Source of the DNA: Roseibium album
GTDB taxonomy: Bacteria > Pseudomonadota > Alphaproteobacteria > Rhizobiales > Stappiaceae
Direction of reading: 5' to 3'
Length of the DNA stretch: 64,000 nucleotides
Assembly (NCBI GenBank): GCA_001404055.1
Contig: CXTY01000034.1
Coordinates: 62,001 to 126,000 of the forward strand
The notes beneath the pieces are model-generated. The model had not been told where the DNA came from. It searched no databases and saw only the letters and a list, made by a program, of their open reading frames with translations. The position numbers were made by a program, and so were the translations under genes. Below are positions 8,621-17,949 of this stretch, piece after piece. Each line of letters begins with the position of its first letter. Within the stretch, counting starts at the first letter, position 1.

Positions 8621-9927
8621 TGGAATGGTACGAAGCTCTTGCCCTGCTTCTGGGCGTGATCGTATTCCTCATGGCCATGGGCATGCCCGTCGCCCTGGCG
8701 TTTCTGGCTGCCAATATTATCGGCGCCTGGGTTTTCATGGGCGGTGAACGCGGTATTGGTCAGCTCCTGAACAACGGCCTCGGGTCGCTCACCAAGTTTG
8801 CGCTCGTGCCGATCCCGTTGTTCCTGCTGATGGGCGAAATCTTCTTTCACACTGGCCTCGGTGGGCGCATGTTCAACGCCATCGACAAGTTGCTCGGTCG
8901 TCTCTCCGGCCGATTGAGTTATGTCACCGTCCTGGGAGGCACGGCCTTTTCAACGCTTTCCGGCTCATCCATGGGCTCCACCGCCCTGCTCGGCTCGCTG
9001 ATGGTGCCGGAAATGAATCAACGCGGATACAAGCCACACATGAGCATCGGCCCGATCCTGGGCACCGGTGGCCTTGCCATCATCATTCCGCCGTCGGCGC
9101 TGGCGGTTCTCCTGGCCACGCTGGCGCAGATCGATGTCGGCGCGCTCCTGATTGCCGGGGTCATTCCCGGCCTGATCCTGGCCGGTTTCTATATCGCTAC
9201 CATCTGGTTGCAGACCAGGCTCGACCCGAGCGCTGCACCTGCCTATGACGTTGAACCGCTCTCCCTTTGGGGCAAGATTTCCCTGCTTCTGCGGGAAGTC
9301 GTACCGATGGTCGGCGTTATGGTGGTGATCATCATCCTGATGATCAACGGCTTCGTTACCCCGTCCGAAGCGGCCGCCTTTGGTGCTCTGGGCGTGCTGA
9401 TCCTGGCAGCAATCTTCCGCTGCCTGACCTGGGAAGCGATGCGCAAGTCCGTCACCGGTGCGCTCAAGGTCACGCTGATGGCATATCTGATCGTCTTTGG
9501 ATCGGCGACTTTCAGTCAGCTCCTGGCCTTTTCCGGCGCCTCAAGAGGTCTCGTCAACTGGGCCATTTCCTTCGAGATGGCACCGATTGCCATGTTGATG
9601 GTGATGTTTGCCGTTTTGTTACTGCTTGGCATGTTCATGGAGCAGATTTCCATGATGCTCCTCACCGTGCCGATCTTCTTCCCGCTCGCCATGAGTCTTG
9701 GCTTTGACCCGATCTGGTTCGGTCTGATCATGCTGCTGGCGCTGGAAATCAGTTTCACGACACCGCCCTTCGGACTGCTGCTCTTCGTCATGAAGGGGGT
9801 TGCCCCGCCCGGCACAACCATGCGCACCATCTATACGTCAGCCTTCCCATTCATCGGTTGCTCGCTCCTGCTGGTCGCCTTGCTGGTGCTGTTTCCCAAA
9901 ATAGCCTTGTGGTTGCCGGGGCTTTAG
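8620..9927 (+). CDS. dctM: TRAP transporter large permease DctM
   Basis: The protein has 435 residues and about 12 membrane spans. The N-terminus MEWYEALALLLGVIVFLMAMGMPVALAFL and the block TAFSTLSGSSMGSTALLGSLMVPEM are typical of DctM. So is the C-terminal half with EISFTTPPFGLLLFVMKG. It forms the ion-coupled transport channel with DctQ. This is the last gene of the gntR-leuCD-TRAP operon; no terminator was found in the 140 bp before the tRNA. Confidence 0.92.
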   Translation: MEWYEALALLLGVIVFLMAMGMPVALAFLAANIIGAWVFMGGERGIGQLLNNGLGSLTKFALVPIPLFLLMGEIFFHTGLGGRMFNAIDKLLGRLSGRLSYVTVLGGTAFSTLSGSSMGSTALLGSLMVPEMNQRGYKPHMSIGPILGTGGLAIIIPPSALAVLLATLAQIDVGALLIAGVIPGLILAGFYIATIWLQTRLDPSAAPAYDVEPLSLWGKISLLLREVVPMVGVMVVIIILMINGFVTPSEAAAFGALGVLILAAIFRCLTWEAMRKSVTGALKVTLMAYLIVFGSATFSQLLAFSGASRGLVNWAISFEMAPIAMLMVMFAVLLLLGMFMEQISMMLLTVPIFFPLAMSLGFDPIWFGLIMLLALEISFTTPPFGLLLFVMKGVAPPGTTMRTIYTSAFPFIGCSLLLVALLVLFPKIALWLPGL

Positions 9928-10067
9928 GAACGGCCACTTAAAACGCCAGAGAAGCCATTGAAAGCAAGAGACCTTTTTCTCCTGCCCAGAGCGTTCAAGT
10001 TTGGAACTGGCGCCAGCGCAGTCTTCAACGCGAACTGCGTGTGGTGACTGGCAACATGAAAGAAGAA

Positions 10068-10144
10068 TGGTGGGCCCGGAGGGACTCGAACCCCCAACCA
10101 ATCCGTTATGAGCGGACGGCTCTAACCAGTTGAGCTACAGGCCC
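10068..10144 (-). tRNA. tRNA with CAU anticodon (probably tRNA-Ile2, otherwise elongator tRNA-Met)
   Basis: The 77-nt minus-strand sequence folds into a full cloverleaf. The acceptor is GGGCCTG with CGGGCCC, the D arm is GCTC/GAGC, the anticodon loop is CTCATAA (anticodon CAU), and the T loop is TTCGAGT. A genomically encoded CCA ends the gene. The GGGC acceptor stem resembles that of tRNA-Ile(GAU), which favours the lysidine-modified isoleucine tRNA reading AUA. Elongator methionine cannot be excluded by eye. Confidence 0.93.
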
Positions 10145-10386
10145 TTGAGCAATCGGACAGCCAGAAGCGGCGGTGTTGCGCAATATGTTCCCTATACCAT
10201 GGCATTTTTCCGGGGCAAGTGCTTTAGAGCCAACTTGGAAAAAAGGTCTGGAAAGACGGTACAGGCATGCCCTCAGAGAGTGAGCCAGACAGGCGCACAG
10301 CAAAAAACCGGTTCCGTTCTCTTCCCGCTTTTGCTCTAACAGTTTTGGGAAACCTTTTTGATCTTTAGTTTTTTGCCGGAGCCACC

Positions 10387-11436
10387 ATGCGATCACCGCT
10401 ACTTACTGTCACGCTGAGTGTGCTGCTGGTGTTCATGATCGGCTGGCTACTTGTCATTGGCCGGTCTCTCGTCCTGCCCTTCGTCATTGCCCTGATCGTC
10501 TGGTACATGATCAATGCGCTGGCCAGAGTTTTTGGAAAGGTCCCGATTGGCCGGTGGCGCCTGCCCTGGTTCGTCTCCTTTACGCTCTCGCTTCTGACGA
10601 TTTTTGCGGTCGGCACGATTGTCATGGACATCGTGACAGCAAATCTGGCTCAGCTCGCAGTGGACGCACCGACTTATCAGCGTCGCCTGGAAGAACTCTT
10701 CAACCAGGTTTCTTCACTGTTCCACCTGAACGACCCGATTGAATTGAAAGATCTTTTCCCGGATTCCGTCGTACCGCGCATGGTGACAGCCGGAGCCAGC
10801 CTGGTAACCACGATAGCCGGTTCGGCAAGCCTTGTGTTCATCTATGTCCTGTTCCTTGTGCTGGAACAATCCACCTTCGACCGCAAGTTCGAGCGTCTGT
10901 TCTCGAATCCCGAACGGGCTCAGGAGGCTTTTGCGCTCCGTGCGGAAATCAACCGCTCGATCATGCATTACTTCACGATCAAGACCGCCGTATCGCTCGC
11001 GACCGGCGCTATGACGAGCCTGGTCCTGATAGCCATCGGGCTACCATATGCGGCCCTCTTCGGCTTTATCGCTTTCCTCTTGAACTTCATCCCGACAATC
11101 GGCTCACTGATCGGGGTCATCTTTCCGAGCCTGTTGGCGATAGTCTATTACGACACGCTGGGACCGTTCATCACCATCGCGACAGGACTGGGGTTGATCC
11201 AGTTTGTTGTCGGCAATCTGATTGAACCCAAGCTGATGGGCTCCAACCTGAACCTGTCGGGCCTGGTAATCATGCTGTCGCTTGCATTCTGGGGTGCGGT
11301 GTGGGGTGTGGTCGGCATGGTTTTATGTGTGCCATTGACGGTGATGATCGTGATTGTCTGCGCCCGCTTTGAAGGTTCAAGGCCCGTCGCCGTCTTGCTT
11401 TCGGAAACTGGCGATGTCGGTTTGAACCACGACTGA
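10387..11436 (+). CDS. AI-2E family transporter (PerM/YdiK-type membrane protein)
   Basis: The 349-residue protein has two N-terminal hydrophobic helices (residues 5-45), a third near 62-85, a soluble middle part (about 90-145) and a hydrophobic C-terminal half. The C-terminal half carries PTIGSLIGVIFPSLLAIV and the conserved GNLIEPKLMGSNLNLSGLVIMLSLAFWGAVWG segment that defines the family. Members export autoinducer-2 or act as ion antiporters, so the substrate cannot be assigned. It stands alone between the tRNA and the SIMPL gene. Confidence 0.9.
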   Translation: MRSPLLTVTLSVLLVFMIGWLLVIGRSLVLPFVIALIVWYMINALARVFGKVPIGRWRLPWFVSFTLSLLTIFAVGTIVMDIVTANLAQLAVDAPTYQRRLEELFNQVSSLFHLNDPIELKDLFPDSVVPRMVTAGASLVTTIAGSASLVFIYVLFLVLEQSTFDRKFERLFSNPERAQEAFALRAEINRSIMHYFTIKTAVSLATGAMTSLVLIAIGLPYAALFGFIAFLLNFIPTIGSLIGVIFPSLLAIVYYDTLGPFITIATGLGLIQFVVGNLIEPKLMGSNLNLSGLVIMLSLAFWGAVWGVVGMVLCVPLTVMIVIVCARFEGSRPVAVLLSETGDVGLNHD

Positions 11437-11588
11437 CACCTGCTTTCGCTTCTCCGTAAATTGAGCGATTTCACTCGCCAAATCGGACTGACGAAGATGA
11501 ACGGAAGCTGAACCGGCTGGTCTTAACCCTGCCGCAATGGCTCGCGATGTTGCATCGCAAATCAGAGTTTCAAGAAAGGACCTATTCA

Positions 11589-12347
11589 ATGATGTCTTTG
11601 ATCCGTTTGTTGCCAAGCCCATCGAATTCCTTTGCACGCAAGATTGCCCTTGCCGCGGGTCTTTCAGCGGTGCTCGTCGTTGCAGCACCCGCTTATGCGC
11701 AGGAGGCAGCACCAGTAGCCGGAACGATCACGATGGAAGGCACAGGCACAGTTGCGGTCGCACCTGACATGGCAGTGATCTCCACCAATGTCGTGACCAC
11801 CGGCAAATCAGCTGCCGAGGTTCTGGCGGAAAACTCTGACTCCATCGCCAAAGTCATCAACGCCATCAAGGCTGAAGGCATTGAGGTCAAGGACATTCAG
11901 ACGAGTGGCTTTGGCATCCATCCGCGTTATGAGCGGATCAACGACGGCTCCAACCGCCAGCCGAATATCATCGGATACGAAATCCGCAACGGCGTTGAGG
12001 TCAATGTCCGTGATTTGACCAAGCTCGGCAACCTGCTGACCATTGTCGTGGAAAGCGGCGCCAATTCTGTCGATGGCATTCGCTTCGAAGTAAGCGACCC
12101 GCAGGACAAGCTGGACGAAGCCCGGAAAAAGGCCGTTGCAGCAGCGCGCCACAAGGCAGAGATCTTTGCGGAAGCTGCCGGTGTTGAACTTGGCAGCATT
12201 GCCGCCATCACCGAAACCGGTACGCAAATGCCGCGCCCACTCATGATGCGCGCCGAAGGCATGATGATGGCTTCCGCGCCTGTTCCGGTTGAAGCCGGTC
12301 AGGAAACCATTGGTGCCAACGTGACCATCCGCTGGACGCTGAAATAA
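11589..12347 (+). CDS. SIMPL domain (DUF541) periplasmic protein
   Basis: The start at 11589 (MMSLIRLLPS) was preferred over 11547 because AAGGA precedes it. It yields 252 residues with a signal peptide ending APAYA-QEAAP. The mature protein fits the SIMPL/DUF541 domain: GTGTVAVAPDMAVISTNVVTTG near its start and the NGVEVNVRDLTKLGNLL and KAVAAARHKAEIFAEAAGVELG blocks. Family members are periplasmic or outer-membrane-associated proteins linked to oxidative-stress resistance, without a known enzymatic activity. A terminator follows. Confidence 0.88.
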   Translation: MMSLIRLLPSPSNSFARKIALAAGLSAVLVVAAPAYAQEAAPVAGTITMEGTGTVAVAPDMAVISTNVVTTGKSAAEVLAENSDSIAKVINAIKAEGIEVKDIQTSGFGIHPRYERINDGSNRQPNIIGYEIRNGVEVNVRDLTKLGNLLTIVVESGANSVDGIRFEVSDPQDKLDEARKKAVAAARHKAEIFAEAAGVELGSIAAITETGTQMPRPLMMRAEGMMMASAPVPVEAGQETIGANVTIRWTLK

Positions 12348-12393
12348 CGGTCTCCCCGCGGCAACGTTCCAGGACCACGTCCTGAAACAAATT

Positions 12394-12432
12394 ATCCCGG
12401 ATTTCCGCTCGGCAATCCGGGATTTCTTGTTT
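12394..12432. terminator. Bidirectional intrinsic terminator between the SIMPL gene and the ECF sigma gene
   Basis: ATCCCGGATT (12394-12403) pairs with AATCCGGGAT (12414-12423) around a 10-nt loop, and a T-rich tail TTCTTGTTTT follows. On the other strand the stem is also followed by a T-rich run, so it can serve the convergent sigma gene too. Confidence 0.8.
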
Positions 12433-12476
12433 TGAGGAGAACGGTGGACAATCTCCTTCTGGCCACCGGGTACAGC

Positions 12477-13403
12477 TCAGTGATAGCCGTCAGACATAAC
12501 CAGCCCCGCGCCTTCTGATGCCAGTGTCGTATTCACAAATTTCTGCAGTTTTTCCGGGTGACGCAGGATGTAAACACTTCGAATTTTGCCGTCTTCAGCA
12601 AAGGCGAATGAGACCACCGCCTCGGGCACTTCCCCTCTCGTGACCACAAGAGAGGCCAACCCGTTCACGGTTGCCGACAGAAGCTGAAGATCCGACCACG
12701 CACCCGACAGAACACCAGTGATGAACGCCAGAACCTCTTCCCGTCCATTCAAGACGTGCTGAATGGCAGTCACCTTGCCACCGCTGTCTGCCCGCAGGTC
12801 GACTTCAGCGCTCAAAACGGCTGCAAGCGGACCAGGGTTACCGGTCGCCAGAGCGTCTTTGAATGTCTTGAGCAATTGCCCCTGCTGGTCCTGGCTGGGC
12901 ACATAACGCACCCGTTCCTGCGCAATCATTTGCCTGGCGCGTGAAGCGAGCTTGCGGCAATGCTCAACGCTCAATCCCAGTGCACTTGCAACATCACTGA
13001 AGGGCTGCCCAAAGATATCATGCAGCAGATAGGCCGCTCTTTCCCGGGGCGTGAGCCTTTCAAGAAGCAAAAGAAAAGCAGTTGTCAGGCTTGAGGCCAC
13101 TTCCAGTTGCGTTTCCGCGCTTTCAGCAAAATCCGACTGGAATTGTTCAGGCAACCAGGGTCCGACGTAATCTGTCCGTTTTCGATGGACCGACCTCAGG
13201 ATATCGAGGCAACGATTGGTGCAAACTGAAGTCAGCCAGGCTGTTGCATTGTCTGGAAGTGTGCCGGTGTTCGAAAACCACTTGTAGGCGGTATCCTGAA
13301 CAGCATCCTCGGCTTCTGCGAGCGTGCCCAACAGGCGATAGGCAACCCCCAGGAGTTGGGGGCGTGCCGTTTCGAAAGCCTTTGCCTTGTCGTATGTTTC
13401 CAT
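12477..13403 (-). CDS. ECF RNA polymerase sigma factor, SigJ-like with C-terminal SnoaL-type domain
   Basis: The protein has 308 residues from ATG 13403; a GTG at 13412, directly after the upstream stop, is possible. Residues 8-75 are sigma region 2 (PQLLGVAYRLLGTLAEAEDAVQDT). Residues 110-165 are region 4 (LTPRERAAYLLHDIFGQPFSDVASALGLSVEHCRKLASRARQ). The last 120 residues form the SnoaL/NTF2-like tail of the SigJ/ECF41 group, which controls activity without a separate anti-sigma factor. It is downstream of and adjoining an AhpD-like gene, the standard ECF41 pairing, so that gene is probably its target as well as its operon partner. Confidence 0.9.
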   Translation of the reverse strand: METYDKAKAFETARPQLLGVAYRLLGTLAEAEDAVQDTAYKWFSNTGTLPDNATAWLTSVCTNRCLDILRSVHRKRTDYVGPWLPEQFQSDFAESAETQLEVASSLTTAFLLLLERLTPRERAAYLLHDIFGQPFSDVASALGLSVEHCRKLASRARQMIAQERVRYVPSQDQQGQLLKTFKDALATGNPGPLAAVLSAEVDLRADSGGKVTAIQHVLNGREEVLAFITGVLSGAWSDLQLLSATVNGLASLVVTRGEVPEAVVSFAFAEDGKIRSVYILRHPEKLQKFVNTTLASEGAGLVMSDGYH

Positions 13404-13412
13404 CTCATCCAC

Positions 13413-13847
13413 TCAGTGCCTGGAGACTTGAACCCGGTTCCAGAGGTTGATCATGCTGACACAGGTGGTGATCAGCGAAATCATCTCGTCCGAATAGTGC
13501 GCCCGAAGCTCTGCGCGCAAGGCACCATAGTCTGTTCCCCGGTCGAGATAGGTTAGAGACTCCGCCCAGGCGAAGGCTGCTTTTTCAGCAGGCGTAAAGT
13601 CAGCAACATCACGCCAGACTGCAAGCCTGTCCAGCCGCTTGTCCGTCTCCCCGTCCTTGCGGGCATCTGAACTATGCATTTTCACACAATAGGCACATTG
13701 ATTGATCTGCGAAATTCTCAGTTCAATCAGATGTGACAGCTTGGGTGGCAGGCCTTTTTCATGCATCAGCACATGTGTTTTTCCAAGGTGCCCCAAGACG
13801 TCCCCAATGACGGTTTCGTACTGTATTGCTTTGCTTTCCGGTGTCAT
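13413..13847 (-). CDS. Carboxymuconolactone decarboxylase / AhpD-family protein
   Basis: The start at 13847 (MTPESKAIQYE) is supported by AAGGAA seven bases upstream; longer frames to 14084 run into the neighbouring MFS gene. The 144-residue protein has the CxxC motif of AhpD-like peroxidase-associated proteins in NQCAYCVKMHSSDARKDGE. This gives disulfide redox chemistry rather than true decarboxylase activity. It is immediately followed by the SigJ-like sigma gene and is its likely regulatory target. The cytoplasmic substrate is unknown. Confidence 0.88.
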   Translation of the reverse strand: MTPESKAIQYETVIGDVLGHLGKTHVLMHEKGLPPKLSHLIELRISQINQCAYCVKMHSSDARKDGETDKRLDRLAVWRDVADFTPAEKAAFAWAESLTYLDRGTDYGALRAELRAHYSDEMISLITTCVSMINLWNRVQVSRH

Positions 13848-14016
13848 TTTCAGATTCCTTTTCATGCGTGTTTCGATAACTCGACGGGACAGCCCTTTGA
13901 AACGTGACAAGCGACCAGATTTTTTTTGGAAATGCGTTTTTTTGCTCGTCTGGATTGGTGAAGTCGGCCAACAGGACGACTTCACTTGGCAATATCCCAA
14001 AGCATTGTTTTTGAAG

Positions 14017-15510
14017 TCAATTTGCGGGCAGGAGTGCTCTTCGGGCAAAGAGCAGTGCCGCTGCCGGCGCCAGCAGAAAAACAAGAAACAACCAGAACGC
14101 GGCGGACGAAGCCCCGGCCTGCCCTCCTGGATCTGTCATTCCGCCCGCATTTGCGATCATGCCTGCCAATGAGGCGCCCAGAGCCGTGGCGAACAGCTGA
14201 ACAGTCGTGACGGCAGCAGCTGCCGTATCCTGATCAGCCGGTTCAGCTGTCTTGAAGATTTTTGTCGTTAGATGTGGCCAGCAAAACCCTATGCCATATC
14301 CAACCAGGACCAGACCAACGGCCAGAACGCCAATACCAAGCCAGGAGTTCATGGGAGTGGGCAGCAGAAGAGCCTGAATTGCCAGACCTGAAAAACTCCA
14401 AACAGCTCCATGAACCAGGGTATTGTCGGCGCGTTTACCGGTGAATTTGGCGGATTGTGCCGAGGCAAGTGTCCAGCCAAACGCCATCAACGCCCCCATA
14501 TACCCTGCAACCAGCGGAGACAGCCCCTGCAACACTTGCAGAAAATAAGGCACAAATGCCTCTGGCTGCATTCCAAGCATCATGAAAGCCAGGAAGAGAT
14601 AATGAAATCCAAGATTGCTTTTGGAACAAAGCGCTCCTGATGGAAGCAACCGGCCTGTGGCGGTTTTCTCAACCCGATAGAGCACGACCAGCAGAAAGGC
14701 AGCGAGAGCCAGAGTTGTTCCAGTTGATAGTTTGCCGGTCACAGTACTGCCAACAGAAACCACAGCGACAATCGCAACCAGCAAAATCAATTGCACCCAG
14801 GGCACGGCGCTATTTCGGTGTTCCTGATCGGTCCGACCAGGCAACACCAGTACACACAAGATACTCAAGACAAGTGCAATCGGCAGCAAGGCATAGAACG
14901 CGGATCGCCATGCACCGAGTTCTGCAAAGATACCGCCAATCGCAGGACCTGTCAGGGTTGCGACACCCCACATCAAGGTGATGAGACCAATGGCAAGAGG
15001 CCACAGCCGTTCCGGGAACACGGCGCGAATGACGATATAGGCCAAGGCATAAAGAAAACCTCCGCCTGCGCCCTGCACAGCCCGCCCTGCGTTGAACACC
15101 CCGATGTTAGAAGACAGGCCGCAAATTATCGTCCCGGCGCAAAATACGCCAAAGGCGAACAGATAGGCCTTTTGAGGGCCGAGCCAGTTGTGCAATCGCG
15201 CAGTCAATGCCGCGCTGACAATCGAAAACATGACAAAGAGCGACGTGGCCCATGCGTAATAGGCGACCCCACCAATCTCCTGGACCACCGAAGGCATGAT
15301 CGTGGCAGAGATGAAAACATTCATCGCATGGAGCACCACGCCCCCGGCCAAAATTATTGAGTAGGAAAGCAGGTCAGGTGCAACCAGGTCGCGCCACCGG
15401 GGCGGCAAAATACGTGTGTCTTCGAGCGTTTGCGTCATGTCCAGGGTCCACTTCGAGAGGTTTTCCTCCCAACGACGCTTGAAGAGCTCAAAAGGTGACG
15501 GTCTCTCCAT
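14017..15510 (-). CDS. MFS multidrug-efflux-type transporter
   Basis: The 497-residue protein has about 14 hydrophobic segments, starting near residue 48 (SYSIILAGGVVLHAMNVFISATIMPSV), as in DHA2-like efflux pumps. The GRAVQGAGGGFLYALAYIVIRAVFPERLWPLAIGL block is the motif-C/motif-B region. The roughly 45-residue charged N-terminal tail is unusually long, and a later ATG at 15438 (MTQTLED) is a possible alternative start. Its paralogue at 40082 is similar in plan. It stands alone, so the substrate is unknown. Confidence 0.88.
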   Translation of the reverse strand: MERPSPFELFKRRWEENLSKWTLDMTQTLEDTRILPPRWRDLVAPDLLSYSIILAGGVVLHAMNVFISATIMPSVVQEIGGVAYYAWATSLFVMFSIVSAALTARLHNWLGPQKAYLFAFGVFCAGTIICGLSSNIGVFNAGRAVQGAGGGFLYALAYIVIRAVFPERLWPLAIGLITLMWGVATLTGPAIGGIFAELGAWRSAFYALLPIALVLSILCVLVLPGRTDQEHRNSAVPWVQLILLVAIVAVVSVGSTVTGKLSTGTTLALAAFLLVVLYRVEKTATGRLLPSGALCSKSNLGFHYLFLAFMMLGMQPEAFVPYFLQVLQGLSPLVAGYMGALMAFGWTLASAQSAKFTGKRADNTLVHGAVWSFSGLAIQALLLPTPMNSWLGIGVLAVGLVLVGYGIGFCWPHLTTKIFKTAEPADQDTAAAAVTTVQLFATALGASLAGMIANAGGMTDPGGQAGASSAAFWLFLVFLLAPAAALLFARRALLPAN

Positions 15511-15738
15511 ATTTTTTAATCAGGTGAGATCGATCAAGTTGACCTGGCCGCATTCAGACGGTTGCATACGAGGTCATATTCCAAGGTGTTTTGAAATGGA
15601 AAACCCCACACATACCCACCTACAGAACCTTCCCTTCCAGGCCTAAAGTTGCCCGAAATATCAATTTGTTAGCTTGATGAAAGAAGCTTCGGGAGGCTAA
15701 TCACGGCCTGTTCGGAAAACGCGGGCAGGTAGACCCGA

Positions 15739-16641
15739 TCAACGAAATCGTGTGCCGCAGTGGCTGCACAACGAATAACTGAAATATCCAAAGTCGCTGA
15801 CCTCTTGCAGGTGCATGCCTTTGGCTTTTGAATACTCATAACTCACGCCGAGTTTCCTGGACCACTTTTTGGCCAGCTGCTCGAAAAAACCAGTTGTCTG
15901 AAGGTTGGCAAACGCGCGCTGCCAAGCGTCAAGACGCGCCGGATCCGTCCCGCGTGACACAAGAAGATAGCTCGAGGCTTCGCGGATCAGAAACGCTTCG
16001 TTAACAGCGTCCGGTTCTGCACCGGCGGACTTGAGCATCAGGGGAAGTTCCAAGTCTGACGACAACCAGAAATCAGCCCGGCCTGCAAGCAACATTCGCA
16101 CGGAATCTAAATGCTGCGGCGTTTCTTCAATTGCAGCACCGTCTCGTTTGAAAAGTTGTGTCCGCCAGTCGCCACGCATTCCGACCACGCGTGCTTTCTT
16201 CGCGGCAATTTCTTTCAGGTTTTGGGGTTTGGTTGGATCACTCGCGCGCGAATAAACCATGTGCCGACGGGTGACGAACGGGCCGATAAAGTGAAACCCC
16301 ATAGCCTCTCGCTCGGGTGTTTTTGTGTCAGTGAAAAGCACCACATCCGGATTGCTTTCCGCCAGCTTCAGAGCCCTCGCCCAGGGGTAAACCTCTATTT
16401 GGGCGTCCACATCCAGCGACCGCTTGAGCTCTTCGATTATATCGACGGCAATACCGGTTAGCTTACCGCGATCATCAAGATAGTTCGTGGGCGGTTCGAT
16501 GCCCGTCAGAAGCCGTATTTCAGAAGCCAGTGAAGGCTTTGCAGTGAAACTCGCGCAAAGTAGTAGAGGCACAAGGATTCTTAACCAGCCGGTAGCTCTT
16601 TTCAGAACAGCAAAAGAAACAAGAACAAGATTGTTCACCAT
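15739..16641 (-). CDS. Orphan family-3 extracellular solute-binding protein
   Basis: The protein has 300 residues from the ATG at 16641 (MVNNLVLVSF); a TTG at 16659 is less likely. A hydrophobic signal segment ends near ASFTAKPSLA. The mature part begins SEIRLLTGIEPPTNYLDDRGKLTGIAVDI, the typical family-3 (amino-acid-type) opening, and carries YPWARALKLAESNPDVVLFTDTKTPERE. No ABC permease or ATPase is nearby. A closely similar paralogue lies 222 bp upstream on the same strand. Such orphans can be sensors or can feed a transporter encoded elsewhere. Confidence 0.85.
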   Translation of the reverse strand: MVNNLVLVSFAVLKRATGWLRILVPLLLCASFTAKPSLASEIRLLTGIEPPTNYLDDRGKLTGIAVDIIEELKRSLDVDAQIEVYPWARALKLAESNPDVVLFTDTKTPEREAMGFHFIGPFVTRRHMVYSRASDPTKPQNLKEIAAKKARVVGMRGDWRTQLFKRDGAAIEETPQHLDSVRMLLAGRADFWLSSDLELPLMLKSAGAEPDAVNEAFLIREASSYLLVSRGTDPARLDAWQRAFANLQTTGFFEQLAKKWSRKLGVSYEYSKAKGMHLQEVSDFGYFSYSLCSHCGTRFR

Positions 16642-16863
16642 GCTTCGAAGTCCCAGCAAAGAGAATTATTAGCCGGAGCAGACTCAAAACGATTCACCCG
16701 CAATTTAAGTAAATAACCTAGTCAAAGCTAATTCCATATGAGGTAATTGGTTTAAAACTAAAGGCTATTCATAAAACTACACTATCCAAAAGTTTAAAAA
16801 ACCGGTTTCGCAGTATTCCATATACCAACATACTGGCATTGGAAACTGCGCTTTTATTTTAAT

Positions 16864-17748
16864 CTACGAGCCCGTTTTTTCCGTCAACTGCGTGTCCGCA
16901 TAAAACCCCTCTGACGGTTCAAATCGCAGCGGAATACCCAGTTTCCCACTCCAGTTCATCGCGGTTTTTTCAAAGAAATCCGTTTGCAGGAGTTTTTCAT
17001 ATGCGGCACGCCATTGAGCAATGAGCAGTGGATCCGACCCTTTTGATAGCATCAGATATGATGGGGACCGCCGTACTGTATAAACCGGTTTGACAGCTTC
17101 CTGTGGAATTTGAAGTTCACGTAGCAGGACTGAAGCCTGAAGCTGCGACGTTATCCAGAGGTCAACACGACCGGCCATCAGCATCCGTACGTTGGTTTCA
17201 TGACCTTCGGTTGCAACGGTCTTGACACCGGCGTCTTGCAGAAGTTTCAATTGCCAGGAACCGCGTACACCCGCCACGGTCAGGTCCTGATTTAGAACCT
17301 CTTCAAGTTCGGCCAATTCCAGCGAAGATTCCTTCGCAGCCATGAGCACGTGGTTCCACATGACGACCGGGCCGATGAATTGAAACCCCATATCGCGCCG
17401 TTCCTGGGTCTGTCCGGCGGTAAACAACATGACATTCGGTTTTGATTTGGCAGTCAGGTAGCCTCTTGCCCAAGGAAGGACTTCGACCGGGGTCGAGACA
17501 TTCAAGATTTTCTTGAGCGCGTGCACAACCTCAACGCTTAAGCCTGTCGGCTCACCCTGCTCATCAACATAGTTGGATGGAGGCCATTGAGAAGTGACGA
17601 GCCGAAGTTCTTGTGCCTGCGCCGCCCTTAGGTTTTGCGGAAACAGTAATATAATCAAGCAGCATATAACCGCCGACAGATACACTTTTAAAAAGTGCAA
17701 ATAGCCTGCAGGATCGTTTGGTTTTTGTTGAAGTAACGACATATTCAT
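16864..17748 (-). CDS. Orphan family-3 extracellular solute-binding protein (paralogue of 15739-16641)
   Basis: This 294-residue protein shares its blocks with the downstream gene. They include LRLVTSQWPPSNYVDEQGEPTGLSVEVV, VLPWARGYLTAKSKPNVMLFTAGQTQERRDMGFQFIGP, a GVRGSWQLKLL segment and SPSYLMLSKGSDPLL. Residues 20-43 form a signal-anchor or signal peptide after a 19-residue polar start. The pair clearly arose by duplication, but neither has a membrane partner here. The flanking DNA (16660-16863 and 17749-17949) is markedly AT-rich. Confidence 0.85.
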   Translation of the reverse strand: MNMSLLQQKPNDPAGYLHFLKVYLSAVICCLIILLFPQNLRAAQAQELRLVTSQWPPSNYVDEQGEPTGLSVEVVHALKKILNVSTPVEVLPWARGYLTAKSKPNVMLFTAGQTQERRDMGFQFIGPVVMWNHVLMAAKESSLELAELEEVLNQDLTVAGVRGSWQLKLLQDAGVKTVATEGHETNVRMLMAGRVDLWITSQLQASVLLRELQIPQEAVKPVYTVRRSPSYLMLSKGSDPLLIAQWRAAYEKLLQTDFFEKTAMNWSGKLGIPLRFEPSEGFYADTQLTEKTGS

Positions 17749-17949
17749 TTGCTTTTGCCTAAGCGCAACCTAAGGTTATTGTGGAGATAGCACCCACAAC
17801 TAAAACTTCCACTGTTATTCACGTGAGTTTGAAGCTAGTCAGTTACCAATTACTGAACTCTCTAAGATTAGAAAACGACATATTCAAATACACAATTGCT
17901 AAACATACGAAGATTTTGTTTTCATTAACCATTAATTACCTGAAAAATA

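Noticed and set aside
10068..10144. Integrated element at the tRNA gene
   Set aside because: No integrase, no direct repeat of the tRNA 3' end and ordinary genes on both sides.
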